Assembly: GCA_003161435.1 (NCBI GenBank)
Contig: PMOS01000027.1
Coordinates: 1 to 64,000 of the forward strand
DNA from: Vulcanimicrobiota bacterium
Lineage (GTDB): Bacteria > Vulcanimicrobiota > Vulcanimicrobiia > Vulcanimicrobiales > Vulcanimicrobiaceae
Length of the DNA: 64,000 nt
Direction: 5' to 3'
A model generated the notes under the pieces. That model was not told where the DNA came from, searched no databases, and worked only from the letters and a program-made list of their open reading frames with translations. Positions 25,635-34,563 of the stretch are shown here, one piece after another. Position 1 is the stretch's first letter. Every line of letters begins with the position of its first letter. The translations under genes and the position numbers were made by a program.

Positions 25635-26771
25635 GTGGCGTTCGACCTAGCGCTGACGCTCGCGTCGTATGATGCGAGCGCGCTCACGCTGTGCTCGATC
25701 GGCAGTCACTCGGCGCTGGAGGTAGCGTCCGGTGCGCGCGCCCAAGGCTTGAAAAATCTGATCGTGACCGAACGCGGCCGCAACGCAACCTACGACCGCC
25801 ACTACGCGCGGCGGTTCGACGGACCGCCGCGCGGCTGCGTCGACGCGACGCTGGAGCTCGCGCGCTTCGCCGACGTCCTGGATGACGACGTGCAGGAACG
25901 GTTGCGGCGCGAGAACGTCGTCTTCGTACCGAATCGCTCGTTCGAAGTCTACCTGCACCAACACTACTCGTACACCGAGATCGAAGAGCGGATGCGCGTG
26001 CCGTTCCTGGGCAACCGCCGGCTGCTGCGCGCCGAGGAACGCGACGAGCCCGAGAACCAGTACGCGCTCATGGAGCGCGCGGGAATCCGTTACCCGCGCC
26101 GGATCGCGTCGCCCGGCGCGATCGATGCGCTCGTGATGGTCAAGGCGTCGCACGCGAAGGTCTCGTTCGAGCGCGCGTTCTTCCTGGCGCGAACCGAGGC
26201 CGAGTACCACCGCACGGCGGAGCAGTTGATCGCCTCGGGGATCGTCTCGGCGGACGGGTTGCGCGACGCGGTGATCGAGGAGTTCGCGCTGGGCCCGACG
26301 ATCAACCTGAACTTCTTTTGGTCGCCGGTCCTCGGCGAGCTCGAGCTGATGGGCACCGACACGCGCCGTCAGACCAACCGCGACGGGTTCATCGGCTTGC
26401 CGTTCAACCAGGCACGCGCACTGGCCGCGGAGCCGGTGCGCATGGAAGAGGCCGGACATGTCGCCGCGACGCTCACCGAGTCGATGCTCGAAAAGGCGTT
26501 CGACTTGGGGGAACGTTTCGTGAAGGCCGCGCGCGAGGTCGACGGGGTCGGCGTGATCGGCCCGTTCGCGCTGCAATGCGTCATCGTGAGCGGTCCGCCC
26601 AAGGACTTCGTCGTCTACGACGTCTCGCTGCGCATCCCCGGCTCGCCGGGGACGCGTTACACGCCGTACAGCGCGTACCGCTGGGGCCGCGACGTCTCGG
26701 TCGGCGAACGCATCGCGATGGAAGTGGTCTGGGCCCGTGATGCGGGCAGGTTGGCGGACGTCCTGACGTGA
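25635..26771 (+). CDS. second PurP-family ATP-grasp protein
   Basis: 378 residues from GTG. Same family as the gene at 23458: CSIGSHSALEVASGARAQGL, VPFLGNRRLLRAEERDEPEN, FALGPTINLNFFWSPVLGEL, YDVSLRIPGSPGTRYTPYSAYRWG. It differs from PurP at several active positions: the glycine loop GAQGGKGYMF is replaced by KASHAKVSFERAF, as in archaeal PurP paralogues of uncertain function. It may form mixed hexamers, have another substrate or be inactive. Its stop overlaps the guaA start (GTGA). Confidence 0.85.
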   Translation: MAFDLALTLASYDASALTLCSIGSHSALEVASGARAQGLKNLIVTERGRNATYDRHYARRFDGPPRGCVDATLELARFADVLDDDVQERLRRENVVFVPNRSFEVYLHQHYSYTEIEERMRVPFLGNRRLLRAEERDEPENQYALMERAGIRYPRRIASPGAIDALVMVKASHAKVSFERAFFLARTEAEYHRTAEQLIASGIVSADGLRDAVIEEFALGPTINLNFFWSPVLGELELMGTDTRRQTNRDGFIGLPFNQARALAAEPVRMEEAGHVAATLTESMLEKAFDLGERFVKAAREVDGVGVIGPFALQCVIVSGPPKDFVVYDVSLRIPGSPGTRYTPYSAYRWGRDVSVGERIAMEVVWARDAGRLADVLT

Positions 26772-28357
26772 TCCGCGAAGTCGCCGGGGTGGCTACTTCC
26801 GTGCAGGCGCCGACCGCGACCGTCGTCATCCTCGACTTCGGATCGCAACTCAGCCAGCTGATTGCGCGGCGCGCCCGCGAAGCGAACGTCTATTCCGAGC
26901 TGCTGCCGTACGACACGCCCTGGGAAGAGATCGCAAAGCGTGAGCCGGCGGCGATCGTGCTGAGCGGCGGACCGGAATCGGCGCTCGGCGACGACGCGCT
27001 CGACTGCGATGAGCGCGTCTACGCGAGTGGCGTACCGCTGCTCGGCATCTGCTACGGGATGCAGATCCTCGTGAAGCGTCTCGGCGGCGAGCTGCTGCGG
27101 CTGGGCCACAGCGAGTTCGGTCCGGCGCAACTGATGCTCGACCGGCTTGACTCGCCGCTGTTCCTCGGCGTTCCACCCGAGTCGCGCGTATGGATGTCGC
27201 ACGGCGATTCGGTCACCGCCGTGCCGCCGGGCTTCACCGCGCTCGCGCATACGTCGCGCTCCGCCGTTGCAGCGATGAGCGACGACACGCGCCGGGTGTA
27301 CGCGACGCTCTTTCATCCGGAAGTCGTGCACACCGAAGCCGGAACCGCGATCCTGCAGAACTTCTTGCACACGATCGCCGGGATCGCGCCCGCATGGCGG
27401 ATCGATTCCTGGGTCGAGGATGCGATCGAGAAGATTCGCGCGCAGGTCGGCGATGCCAATGTGCTGTGCGCGCTGTCGGGCGGCGTCGATTCGGCCGTCG
27501 CGGCGACGCTGGTGGCGCGCGCGATCGGCAAGCAGCTCACGTGCATCTACGTCGACACGGGCTTGATGCGCAAGAACGAATCGGCCGGCGTGGTGGCGGC
27601 CTTCCGGGACATTCTGCACCTCAACGTCGTGCACGTCGACGCGAGCGAACGGTTTCTGGCGCGCCTCGCCGGCATCGAGGATCCCGAAGAGAAGCGGATC
27701 CGCATCGGCCACGAGTTCATCGCGATCTTCGAGGAGGAGTCCAAGAAGATCCCCGACGTGCGCTTCTTGGTGCAGGGCACGCTCTATCCCGACGTGATCG
27801 AATCGAAGACGCCCGGTTCGAAGGCCGGCCACAAGATCAAATCGCACCACAACGTCGGCGGCCTCCCCGAGCATATGGCGCTGGGACTGGTCGAGCCGCT
27901 GCGCACACTGTTCAAAGACGAGGTTCGCCAGGCGGGACGCGTGCTGGGGCTGCCCGACGCGATCGTCGAGCGGCAGCCGTTCCCCGGCCCCGGCCTTGCC
28001 GTGCGGATCATCGGCGAGGTGACGCGCGAGCGGCTGGCGGTCGTGCGCGAAGCCGATTGGATCGTCACCAGCGAGATCGATGCGGCGGCGGGCTCGCTGT
28101 CACCGCGCCCGTGGCAGTACTTCGCCGTGCTCACCCCGGTGCGCAGCGTCGGCGTTATGGGCGACGGCCGAACGTATGCCAACCTGGTCGGCGTACGCGC
28201 GATCACCAGCGAGGACGGTATGACCGCCGATTGGGCCCGCCTCCCGCACGAGCTGCTCGAACGCATCTCGTCTCGCATCGTCAACGAAGTCCGCGGCGTC
28301 AACCGTGTCGCCTACGACATCACCTCAAAACCCCCCGCCACCGTCGAATGGGAGTGA
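26768..28357 (+). CDS. guaA: GMP synthase (glutamine-hydrolysing)
   Basis: 529 residues from GTG. Makes GMP from XMP with glutamine ammonia and ATP. Amidotransferase: VILDFGSQLSQLIARR, nucleophile Cys in GICYGMQILV, His/Glu in LFHPEVVHT. The synthetase has the PP-loop ALSGGVDSAVAATL and the C-terminal dimer domain with GPGLAVRIIGEVT and the end MTADWARLPHELLERISSRI. Complete. Shares translation coupling with the second PurP gene. Confidence 0.97.
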   Translation: MIREVAGVATSVQAPTATVVILDFGSQLSQLIARRAREANVYSELLPYDTPWEEIAKREPAAIVLSGGPESALGDDALDCDERVYASGVPLLGICYGMQILVKRLGGELLRLGHSEFGPAQLMLDRLDSPLFLGVPPESRVWMSHGDSVTAVPPGFTALAHTSRSAVAAMSDDTRRVYATLFHPEVVHTEAGTAILQNFLHTIAGIAPAWRIDSWVEDAIEKIRAQVGDANVLCALSGGVDSAVAATLVARAIGKQLTCIYVDTGLMRKNESAGVVAAFRDILHLNVVHVDASERFLARLAGIEDPEEKRIRIGHEFIAIFEEESKKIPDVRFLVQGTLYPDVIESKTPGSKAGHKIKSHHNVGGLPEHMALGLVEPLRTLFKDEVRQAGRVLGLPDAIVERQPFPGPGLAVRIIGEVTRERLAVVREADWIVTSEIDAAAGSLSPRPWQYFAVLTPVRSVGVMGDGRTYANLVGVRAITSEDGMTADWARLPHELLERISSRIVNEVRGVNRVAYDITSKPPATVEWE

Positions 28358-28416
28358 GCCTGGGCTTCGTCGGTCAGGCTGGGAGCTTCGGATGCCGATA
28401 GCGAAGTAGGGTAACT

Positions 28417-28650
28417 GTGGCTAAAGTCGTTTACGGCCCAATCGAGCCTCCCGAGTCTCCACCAAAGAAACCTACGTCGAAACGCGTCATGGACGCCGAC
28501 GGAAACGTCATCGACGTGCGAACCGTTGACGCGGATAGCCCAAGTTTTGAAGTCGCCTTGAGCAGCGCGTTTCGGCGGAACGTCAAGAAAGCACGGCAGG
28601 AGAACAAGGGGCTCGTCGGCCAGCCTAAGCGTGTTTCTGCAGAGCGTTAA
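28417..28650 (+). CDS. putative antitoxin partner of zeta-like kinase
   Basis: 77 residues from GTG. Pro/Lys-rich opening (GPIEPPESPPKKPTSKRVMD) and a basic helical end (FEVALSSAFRRNVKKARQEN). No family recognised. It overlaps the following kinase gene by 20 bases, the usual layout of toxin-antitoxin pairs, so an antitoxin role is inferred from position only. Base composition is nearer to the toxin than to the purine genes. Confidence 0.5.
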   Translation: MAKVVYGPIEPPESPPKKPTSKRVMDADGNVIDVRTVDADSPSFEVALSSAFRRNVKKARQENKGLVGQPKRVSAER

Positions 28651-29251
28651 GGCACCGAAGCTCTGGATCGTCGCCGGTCCGAATGGATCCGGCAAGAGTA
28701 CCCTCTATCAGGATGTCGACATCGAGGGATTTGGTCGGTCCGTATGGATCATCAATCCGGACGTTCTGACGGCTCAACTTCGCGCGCGAGAAACGCTTGG
28801 TCAACGAGCCGCAAATATTGAAGCGCTAAATCGCATAGAAAAATGGCTGTCGGCATCAATCGAAGCCTACCAGACGGTGGGTGTGGAGACTGTTCTATCG
28901 ACGCCCAAGTATCGCTTGCTGGTAGAGCGGGCAAAGGCGCGCGGATTCGAGATGCGATTGTTATATGTTACTCTGCGCGATGCAAATTTGAACGTCGAGC
29001 GCGTACGACTACGTGTTTCCAAGGGCGGCCACGACGTTGCAGAAGACAAAATCCGACAGCGGCGTGAACGGTCTTTCGAGCAGTTGCCGTGGTTCCTTGA
29101 ACGAGCGGACCTCGCGTTGATCTACGACAATTCCGGTGCGGTTCCAGTTCTCGTCGGCAGCAAGCGAGACGGGTTGATTACGGTAGAGCCGCGCGCACCA
29201 AGCGAGATAAAGCTAGCGGTCGCGTCGATCCAAGAAGCGGATTCCGGCTAG
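28631..29251 (+). CDS. zeta toxin-like P-loop kinase
   Basis: 206 residues from GTG. Opens LWIVAGPNGSGKSTL (Walker A), WIINPDVLTAQLRARETLGQ, an Asp as in zeta toxins, then ETVLSTPKYRLLVERAKARGF and VRLRVSKGGHDVAEDKIRQRRERSF, the arginine-rich lid. This pattern is the zeta-toxin/YbfB-type kinase family; zeta toxins phosphorylate UDP-N-acetylglucosamine. It overlaps its small partner by 20 bases and sits between guaA and purD, lower in GC than either. Probably an acquired toxin-antitoxin module. Confidence 0.8.
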   Translation: MFLQSVKAPKLWIVAGPNGSGKSTLYQDVDIEGFGRSVWIINPDVLTAQLRARETLGQRAANIEALNRIEKWLSASIEAYQTVGVETVLSTPKYRLLVERAKARGFEMRLLYVTLRDANLNVERVRLRVSKGGHDVAEDKIRQRRERSFEQLPWFLERADLALIYDNSGAVPVLVGSKRDGLITVEPRAPSEIKLAVASIQEADSG

Positions 29252-29314
29252 GGCGGGCGGCGGCAGCGCGCAGAAGGATTCCGCGGAGGCCCGGCGCACG
29301 ACCGGAAGCGCGCT

Positions 29315-30586
29315 ATGAGGATCCTGATCGTCGGTGGTGGTGCACGGGAGGACGCGCTTTCGTGGCGGCTTGCGGCCTCGCCGTCGTGCGAAGCGCTCTT
29401 TCACGCGCCCGGTAACGCGGGCACCGCCGCGCGCGGCGTCAATTGGGATCAGGTCAGCGCGACGGATGCGCGCACGATCGGGCGGCGGGCGCGTGAGGAG
29501 CAGATCGATTTCGTCGTGCTCGGGCCGGAAACCGCGATCGCCGCGGGCGTCGGCGACCGGTGTCGTGAGGCCGGCATCGCCGTGTTCGGGCCGGGCCGTA
29601 ACGCCGGCCGCCTCGAGACGAGCAAGGTGTTCGCCAAACGTTTCATGGAGCGCCATCAGATCCCGACCGCGCGCTTCAAAGTCGTGCACAACATCGAACA
29701 GGCGAAGCGCGCGCTCGAGCATTGGCGTGGCGGCGCGGTCGTCAAGGCTGACGGTCTGGCGGCCGGCAAGGGCGTCGTCGTGTGCGACGATGCGGCGCCC
29801 GCGCTCGCGCTGCTGACGGCCTGGTACGAGTACAACACGGTCCCCGGCGGCGGTCACGACGTCGTGATCGAAGAGCGGCTCAGCGGCCGCGAAGTCAGCG
29901 TGTTCGCGATCTCGGACGGCCGCGCGATGGTGCCGTTCGCCGCAGCCTGCGACTACAAGCGCGCCGGCGACGACGACGAAGGGCCGAACACGGGCGGGAT
30001 GGGTGCGTACTCACCGCCGGCGGGTTTCCCGGAGAACCTCCTCGACATCGTGCGCGAGGGCGTCATCGCGCCGACGTTGCGCGGCCTGCTCGCCGAGGGT
30101 GAAGAATATCGCGGCGTGCTCTACTGCGGCATGATGATGACCGACAAGGGGCCGATCGTGATCGAGTTCAACGCGCGCTTCGGCGACCCCGAGACACAGG
30201 TGCTCGTGCCGCGTGCGCGCGGAGACTTTGCGCGCTACCTGCGATCGGCGGCCGACGGTGCGCTGGAGATCGACGCGGCGACTTGGTCCGAAGAGGCGTG
30301 CGTCGGCGTCGTGCTCGCGTCGTCGCGTTACCCGTTCGAGAACACGCAGCTCGCCGGCCTGCCGGCGGATCTCGGGCTTCCGGCCGGCGTCACGGCGTTC
30401 TGGGGACCGTCGTCGCGCGAAGGCGACACCGTTTCGTCACCAGGCGGCCGCGTCCTCACCGTAACGGCGAGCGGCCGCGATCTCGCCGTGGCGCGCGCGC
30501 GCGCCTACGAGGCGATCGGCGAGCTCAAGACGCGGTTTCCGCCCGGCACACCGCTGGCATATCGCTCCGATATCGCGCGCCTGTGA
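29315..30586 (+). CDS. purD: phosphoribosylamine-glycine ligase (GARS)
   Basis: 423 residues. Joins phosphoribosylamine to glycine with ATP, step 2 of purine synthesis. Motifs: MRILIVGGGAREDALSWRL, VLGPETAIAAGVGD, KADGLAAGKGVVV, NTGGMGAYSPPAGF and FNARFGDPETQVLVPR, all ATP-grasp GARS features. Start ATG at 29315. It restarts the purine cluster after the toxin module; whether they share a transcript is unclear. Confidence 0.97.
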   Translation: MRILIVGGGAREDALSWRLAASPSCEALFHAPGNAGTAARGVNWDQVSATDARTIGRRAREEQIDFVVLGPETAIAAGVGDRCREAGIAVFGPGRNAGRLETSKVFAKRFMERHQIPTARFKVVHNIEQAKRALEHWRGGAVVKADGLAAGKGVVVCDDAAPALALLTAWYEYNTVPGGGHDVVIEERLSGREVSVFAISDGRAMVPFAAACDYKRAGDDDEGPNTGGMGAYSPPAGFPENLLDIVREGVIAPTLRGLLAEGEEYRGVLYCGMMMTDKGPIVIEFNARFGDPETQVLVPRARGDFARYLRSAADGALEIDAATWSEEACVGVVLASSRYPFENTQLAGLPADLGLPAGVTAFWGPSSREGDTVSSPGGRVLTVTASGRDLAVARARAYEAIGELKTRFPPGTPLAYRSDIARL

Positions 30587-30595
30587 CGTAGGCGC

Positions 30596-31753
30596 GTGAA
30601 CGCTCTGCGCGACCTAGCCTCCCGCCCCGCGCGAACGTTCTTCACGGTCGCCGGGATCGCAATCGGGATCCTCGCGCTGACGGTGGTCGGATCGCTGGCG
30701 GAACGGCTGCACACGATCGTGACGCGCTCGACGTCGCTGAACACAGGGATCGTGTTTGCGACCATCCAGCGCTCGACGATGCTGTCGCCGAACGCGCGGC
30801 AGACGATCACCCGCGCGTATACACGGTTGCGCGCGCTCGACGGCGTGCGCGCCGCGGCTCCCGAGGTGATCGTGCCGTACGAGAGCGGGAACGCGAGCGG
30901 ACGATTCGGTCCGCCGTCGCTCGTGTTCGGGTTTCCCGATCAGGCGCGCGCGCTCGGCCGGCAGATGCTCGTCGTCGCGCAAGGTCGCAACTCGGCGCCC
31001 GGCGAGCGGCGTGTCGCGGTGGTCGGGCCGGACTTCGCGGCGGCGGAGCACGTCGGGGTCGGCGACGTGCTGGCGCTGCAGGGTAACTCGTTCGCCGTCG
31101 TCGGCGTGATGGAGAAGACGTTCACGATCTTCGACGCCGCGGTCATCGTGCCGTTTCCCGACGCGCAGGATCTGCTGCGGCAAGACGTTCCGTCGAGCTC
31201 GGACGCGCTGCCGCCCGATCCGATCTCGGCGTTCTTGGTCGTCACCAAGCCGAACGCCGACGTGGGCCTGTTGGCCCGCCGGATCGCGCTGATCGACGGG
31301 CTGTCGGCACGGGATCCGCGCGAGGTGGCCAATGCGGTGCGCTCGACGCTCGGCATCTTCGACGCGATCGTCTTCGGAGCTGCGCTGATCGCGCTGCTGG
31401 TCGGAGCGTTCTCGGTCGTCAACACGATGACGATCGCGGTCACCGAGCGCACGCGCGAGATCGGGATCCGCAAGGCGATCGGTGCGACCGACGGTTCGAT
31501 TCTGCTCACCTTCGTGGGCGAGGCAGCGACGATCGGAGCCCTCGGCGGCGCCGTGGGCATCGTGCTCGGCCTCGCCGTCGTCGCCGCGATCGATGCGCGC
31601 AGCGCGGCGGGCGGCAACCTGCAGCTCTTTGCGATCTCGCCAACGGTCGCGCTGGGCGCGTTCGCCTTCGCCGTCGCGCTCAGCGCGGTTGCGGGCTTCG
31701 TGCCGGCGCTCGGCGCGGCACGCCTGCCGCCGACCGTCGCGCTGCGGCGTTGA
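30596..31753 (+). CDS. MacB/FtsX-type ABC transporter permease
   Basis: 385 residues from GTG, 9 bases after purD. N-terminal membrane helix (TFFTVAGIAIGILALTVVGS), a periplasmic MacB-PCD domain (about 40-240), then three helices including the FtsX signature TMTIAVTERTREIGIRKAIGA followed by LTFVGEAATIGALGGAVGIV. Such permeases export peptides or lipoproteins or transduce force to the envelope. The ATPase gene follows at 2 bases. Confidence 0.92.
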   Translation: MNALRDLASRPARTFFTVAGIAIGILALTVVGSLAERLHTIVTRSTSLNTGIVFATIQRSTMLSPNARQTITRAYTRLRALDGVRAAAPEVIVPYESGNASGRFGPPSLVFGFPDQARALGRQMLVVAQGRNSAPGERRVAVVGPDFAAAEHVGVGDVLALQGNSFAVVGVMEKTFTIFDAAVIVPFPDAQDLLRQDVPSSSDALPPDPISAFLVVTKPNADVGLLARRIALIDGLSARDPREVANAVRSTLGIFDAIVFGAALIALLVGAFSVVNTMTIAVTERTREIGIRKAIGATDGSILLTFVGEAATIGALGGAVGIVLGLAVVAAIDARSAAGGNLQLFAISPTVALGAFAFAVALSAVAGFVPALGAARLPPTVALRR

Positions 31754-31754
31754 C

Positions 31755-32444
31755 GTGGATTCGCCTATCGTCGACGTTCGCGACCTGGTGAAGGTCCATG
31801 CGCCGGGGCGGCCGACCGAAGTTCGTGCGCTCGACGGCATCTCGTTCACCGTGCGCGGCGGCGACTACGTCGCGGTGGTGGGCGAGAGCGGCAGCGGCAA
31901 GACGACGCTCATGCACGTGCTGGGCGGTCTGGACCGGCCGACGTCGGGCGACGTCGTGATCGACGGCCGTTCGTTGGCCCGCACGTCGCGCCGGGAGCTC
32001 GCGGCGATCCGCGCGCGGGCGATCGGGTTCGTGTTCCAGGGCTTCAACCTCTTGCCGAATCTCGACGCGCGCGAAAACGTCGCGCTGGCAGCGCGCTATG
32101 CCGGCCATGGCGCCGGGGCCGCATCGGCGCGCGCCGAACACGCGCTGCGCGACATCGGGCTGGGCGACCGCATGCACCATCTGCCGTCGGCGCTGTCGGG
32201 CGGTCAGCAGCAGCGTGTCGCGATCGCCCGCGCGCTGGTCAACGAGCCCGCGCTGCTGCTCGCCGACGAACCGACCGGCGAGCTCGACTCGCACACGGCC
32301 GAAAACGTGCTCGAGCTGCTGGGCGCGCTCAATGCGCGCGGCCAGACGCTGATCGTCGTGACGCACAGCGAGGCGGTATGGCGGCGCGCGCGGCGCGTGA
32401 TCCGCTTGGCGGACGGGCGCATCGTGAGCGACGATGCGCCGTAG
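31755..32444 (+). CDS. MacB/LolD-type ABC transporter ATPase
   Basis: 229 residues from GTG 31755. Walker A GESGSGKTTLMHVLGGLDRP, Q-loop FVFQGFNLLPNL, signature LSGGQQQRVAIARALV, Walker B LLLADEPTGELDS, H-loop VVTHSE. This is the LolD/MacB/SalX subgroup that pairs with FtsX-type permeases, here the gene just before. The stop lies within the SGNH hydrolase gene (11-base overlap), so all three may be one operon. No membrane fusion protein gene is adjacent. Confidence 0.95.
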   Translation: MDSPIVDVRDLVKVHAPGRPTEVRALDGISFTVRGGDYVAVVGESGSGKTTLMHVLGGLDRPTSGDVVIDGRSLARTSRRELAAIRARAIGFVFQGFNLLPNLDARENVALAARYAGHGAGAASARAEHALRDIGLGDRMHHLPSALSGGQQQRVAIARALVNEPALLLADEPTGELDSHTAENVLELLGALNARGQTLIVVTHSEAVWRRARRVIRLADGRIVSDDAP

Positions 32445-33144
32445 CGCGCTGTTCCTCGCGCTCGGTGCGCTCGCCGCTTGCGCGCACCGTTCGCGAACGT
32501 TTCCCGCGCCGCGCGGAACGCCCGGCCCCCCGAAGCGCATCGTCGCGCTGGGCGACTCGCTGGCCTTCGGGTCGGGTGCGTCCGCGCCGGACCGCGGGTT
32601 CATCTTTCAGGCGTACCTGCGCGTGCGGGCGCAAGATCCCGGCAGCCGGCTCGACGATTTCGCGATCCCCGGGTCGACGGCGCGCGATGTGCTGCGTCTG
32701 CAGGCGCCCCGTCTGGCACACGAGGCCGCCGACGCGGTGGTGGTGTGCGTCGGCGGCAACGACGTCGTACATCGCGTCGAGACCTTCGCGTTCGCCCAGA
32801 CCTATGCGCGGCTCGTCGCGCGCGTGCGCGCGCTCCAGCCGCACGCGGCGATCGTCTGCTGCGGTGTCCCCGACGTCGGGATGAGTCCGCTCTTCACGGG
32901 TGTCGATCATGCCGAGGTCGCCGCATTGTCACGCGCCGGCGACGCGGCCGTCCGCGCCATTGCAGCGCGTTCCGGCGCCACGTTCGTCGACTTGTACGCG
33001 GCCGTGCGCGCGCACCGCGACGTCAACCACTTTCTGTCCAACGATCGCTTCCACCCCAGCGATGCCGGCTACACCGCCTTCGCCGACGTCCTCACCCCGG
33101 CGCTGCTCCACGTGTTGTCGCAGACGGAAGCGCCAGCGCGCTGA
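32434..33144 (+). CDS. SGNH/GDSL-family lipase or esterase, lipoprotein
   Basis: 236 residues. N-terminal lipoprotein signal (LFLALGALAACAH). Block I: IVALGDSLAFGSG with catalytic Ser; block II Gly in PGSTARDVLRLQ; block III VCVGGNDVVHRV; block V SNDRFHPSDAGY with Asp and His. All four SGNH residues are visible. Hydrolyses ester or acetyl groups, perhaps on lipids or cell-wall glycans. Periplasmic or surface. Start overlaps the ABC ATPase gene by 11 bases. Confidence 0.92.
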   Translation: MRRSALFLALGALAACAHRSRTFPAPRGTPGPPKRIVALGDSLAFGSGASAPDRGFIFQAYLRVRAQDPGSRLDDFAIPGSTARDVLRLQAPRLAHEAADAVVVCVGGNDVVHRVETFAFAQTYARLVARVRALQPHAAIVCCGVPDVGMSPLFTGVDHAEVAALSRAGDAAVRAIAARSGATFVDLYAAVRAHRDVNHFLSNDRFHPSDAGYTAFADVLTPALLHVLSQTEAPAR

Positions 33145-33175
33145 TGACGCGGCACGCCCGAGCCGTCATGAGGGG

Positions 33176-34342
33176 TCACCTGATGCCCAGCGCCAATCGG
33201 CCGTCGCGGTTCGGAACCAGGTAGATCCGGCTGTTCCCGTAGTCGAATCCGAGCGTGAACAACTGGAGGAACTCGGGACCGATCGCTCCGTCGACGTTCC
33301 CCTCGTACGACCCGCGGCCGACCACGCGGTACCCGACGAAGCGCCCGACCTCCTTGACGTTGCCGGCGTTCCATCCCTGCGGTATCTCTTGCACGGCGAC
33401 GTCGTGCATCGCCAGCGCGCCGACGCGCATCTCCGGCACGATCGTGCGGGCCGTCGTGTAGCGACCGGCGGTGACCTGCGAACGCTTGCCGAATTCGGGC
33501 AAGCCCAACTCGCGCACGACTGCGGAGTCGATCGTGATTCCAGATGCGCCGCTGTCGAGCACGAGGTCCAGCCCACGGTTCCCGATCATGACGCGAACGT
33601 CCACGTGTCCGCGAGTGAACGTCACCGGCAGGTCGACCGACGACACGCCGGCGGGAAACTCGACGAGCGCGCGCCGCGGGTTCGGTACCGCGACATCGGC
33701 TGCCGTGACATCGCCGGGGGCGTACTCCGTGACCCGCAGGTTGGACGTCGTGTGTGCGTACCCGTTGTCGACGTGCAGATGGTGGGCGAACATCCGGCCG
33801 TGGTCGAGGCGCACGTCGTCGTAGGTCGTGACGGCCACGCCGTTCGCGCTGATGTCCTCGCGACGTACGATGCGCCACGTCGCGCTGTCCACGTAGTCTT
33901 TCCTGCCGAGCTTTTGCACGTTGAGGGTTGCGATGACGTAGCCCTCGACCGGCGTGTGGATCGCCTCGACGGTCGTCGTCATCTGCTCGCGCGTCGCAAG
34001 ACCGGGGTCGGGCTGGTCCAAGATGACCTGGCCGTTGTCGTTCATGTGCCAGGCATCGGTACCGTTGACGCCGCGTTCGGTATGGAAGCGGCCGGTGTCG
34101 AACGTATAACGCCGGCCTGAGGCAGTGACGTAGTCCCGTTCGATCGTCGTCGAGCCGTTGGAGACGACCGTTTCGTCGGTTTCGCGAAAAACCGGCGGCG
34201 CTGGGCCGTTCGCGGCGCGCATCTTCTCGCGAATCGTCGCGGAATCAGGAACGGCGTCGGCCGCGGGCAGGGCGGGCGCTGTCAGCGCGAAGACCAACGG
34301 AAAGATGAGTACCGCGATGAGACGCCCCGGCTCATTCGTCAT
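33176..34342 (-). CDS. secreted retropepsin-like aspartyl protease
   Basis: 388 residues from ATG 34342, chosen because the signal peptide IAVLIFPLVFALTAPALPAA begins at residue 9; upstream in-frame sequence is Arg-rich and non-coding. About 230 residues of an unknown N-terminal domain (probably lipid or substrate binding) precede a clan AA aspartic protease half: DVRVMIGNRGLDLVLDSGAS with the catalytic Asp-Ser-Gly-Ala, and EGNVDGAIGPEFLQLFTLGF as second conserved region. Bacterial proteins of this form act in the periplasm. Convergent with the SGNH gene. Confidence 0.85.
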   Translation of the reverse strand: MTNEPGRLIAVLIFPLVFALTAPALPAADAVPDSATIREKMRAANGPAPPVFRETDETVVSNGSTTIERDYVTASGRRYTFDTGRFHTERGVNGTDAWHMNDNGQVILDQPDPGLATREQMTTTVEAIHTPVEGYVIATLNVQKLGRKDYVDSATWRIVRREDISANGVAVTTYDDVRLDHGRMFAHHLHVDNGYAHTTSNLRVTEYAPGDVTAADVAVPNPRRALVEFPAGVSSVDLPVTFTRGHVDVRVMIGNRGLDLVLDSGASGITIDSAVVRELGLPEFGKRSQVTAGRYTTARTIVPEMRVGALAMHDVAVQEIPQGWNAGNVKEVGRFVGYRVVGRGSYEGNVDGAIGPEFLQLFTLGFDYGNSRIYLVPNRDGRLALGIR

Positions 34343-34377
34343 GGCGCGCCACTTCCGCCGCGCCCGGCGGGGCGCCT

Positions 34378-34563
34378 CTACAGCAAGGTCAGCTGCATCC
34401 CGCGGTGATCGCGCGGAAGCGCACGGTGCCGCGCGAAGCGCGTCCCGCGACAGGCGGCGTGAAAGCGCTCCGCGATCTCGCGCGCGTAGCCCGACTCGGC
34501 GTAGCGCCCGCGCCTGAACAGACGCGTGTACCGGTCGATGAGCTCGGGGCGCGTCTCGCTCAA
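34378..34563 (-). pseudogene. C-terminal remnant, possibly of a radical SAM (SPL-like) protein
   Basis: 61 residues from TTG: SETRPELIDRYTRLFRRGRY AESGYAREIAERFHAACRGT in two parts. The phrase RPELIDRYTRLFRRGRYAES resembles the C-terminal end of Rv2578c/spore photoproduct lyase-like radical SAM proteins (PxLxxRYxxLYxRGAYxP). The catalytic CxxxCxxC part is absent. The fragment begins exactly where the truncated MazF gene on the other strand begins, so I read it as one side of a rearrangement scar. It could also be a small real gene. Confidence 0.4.
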
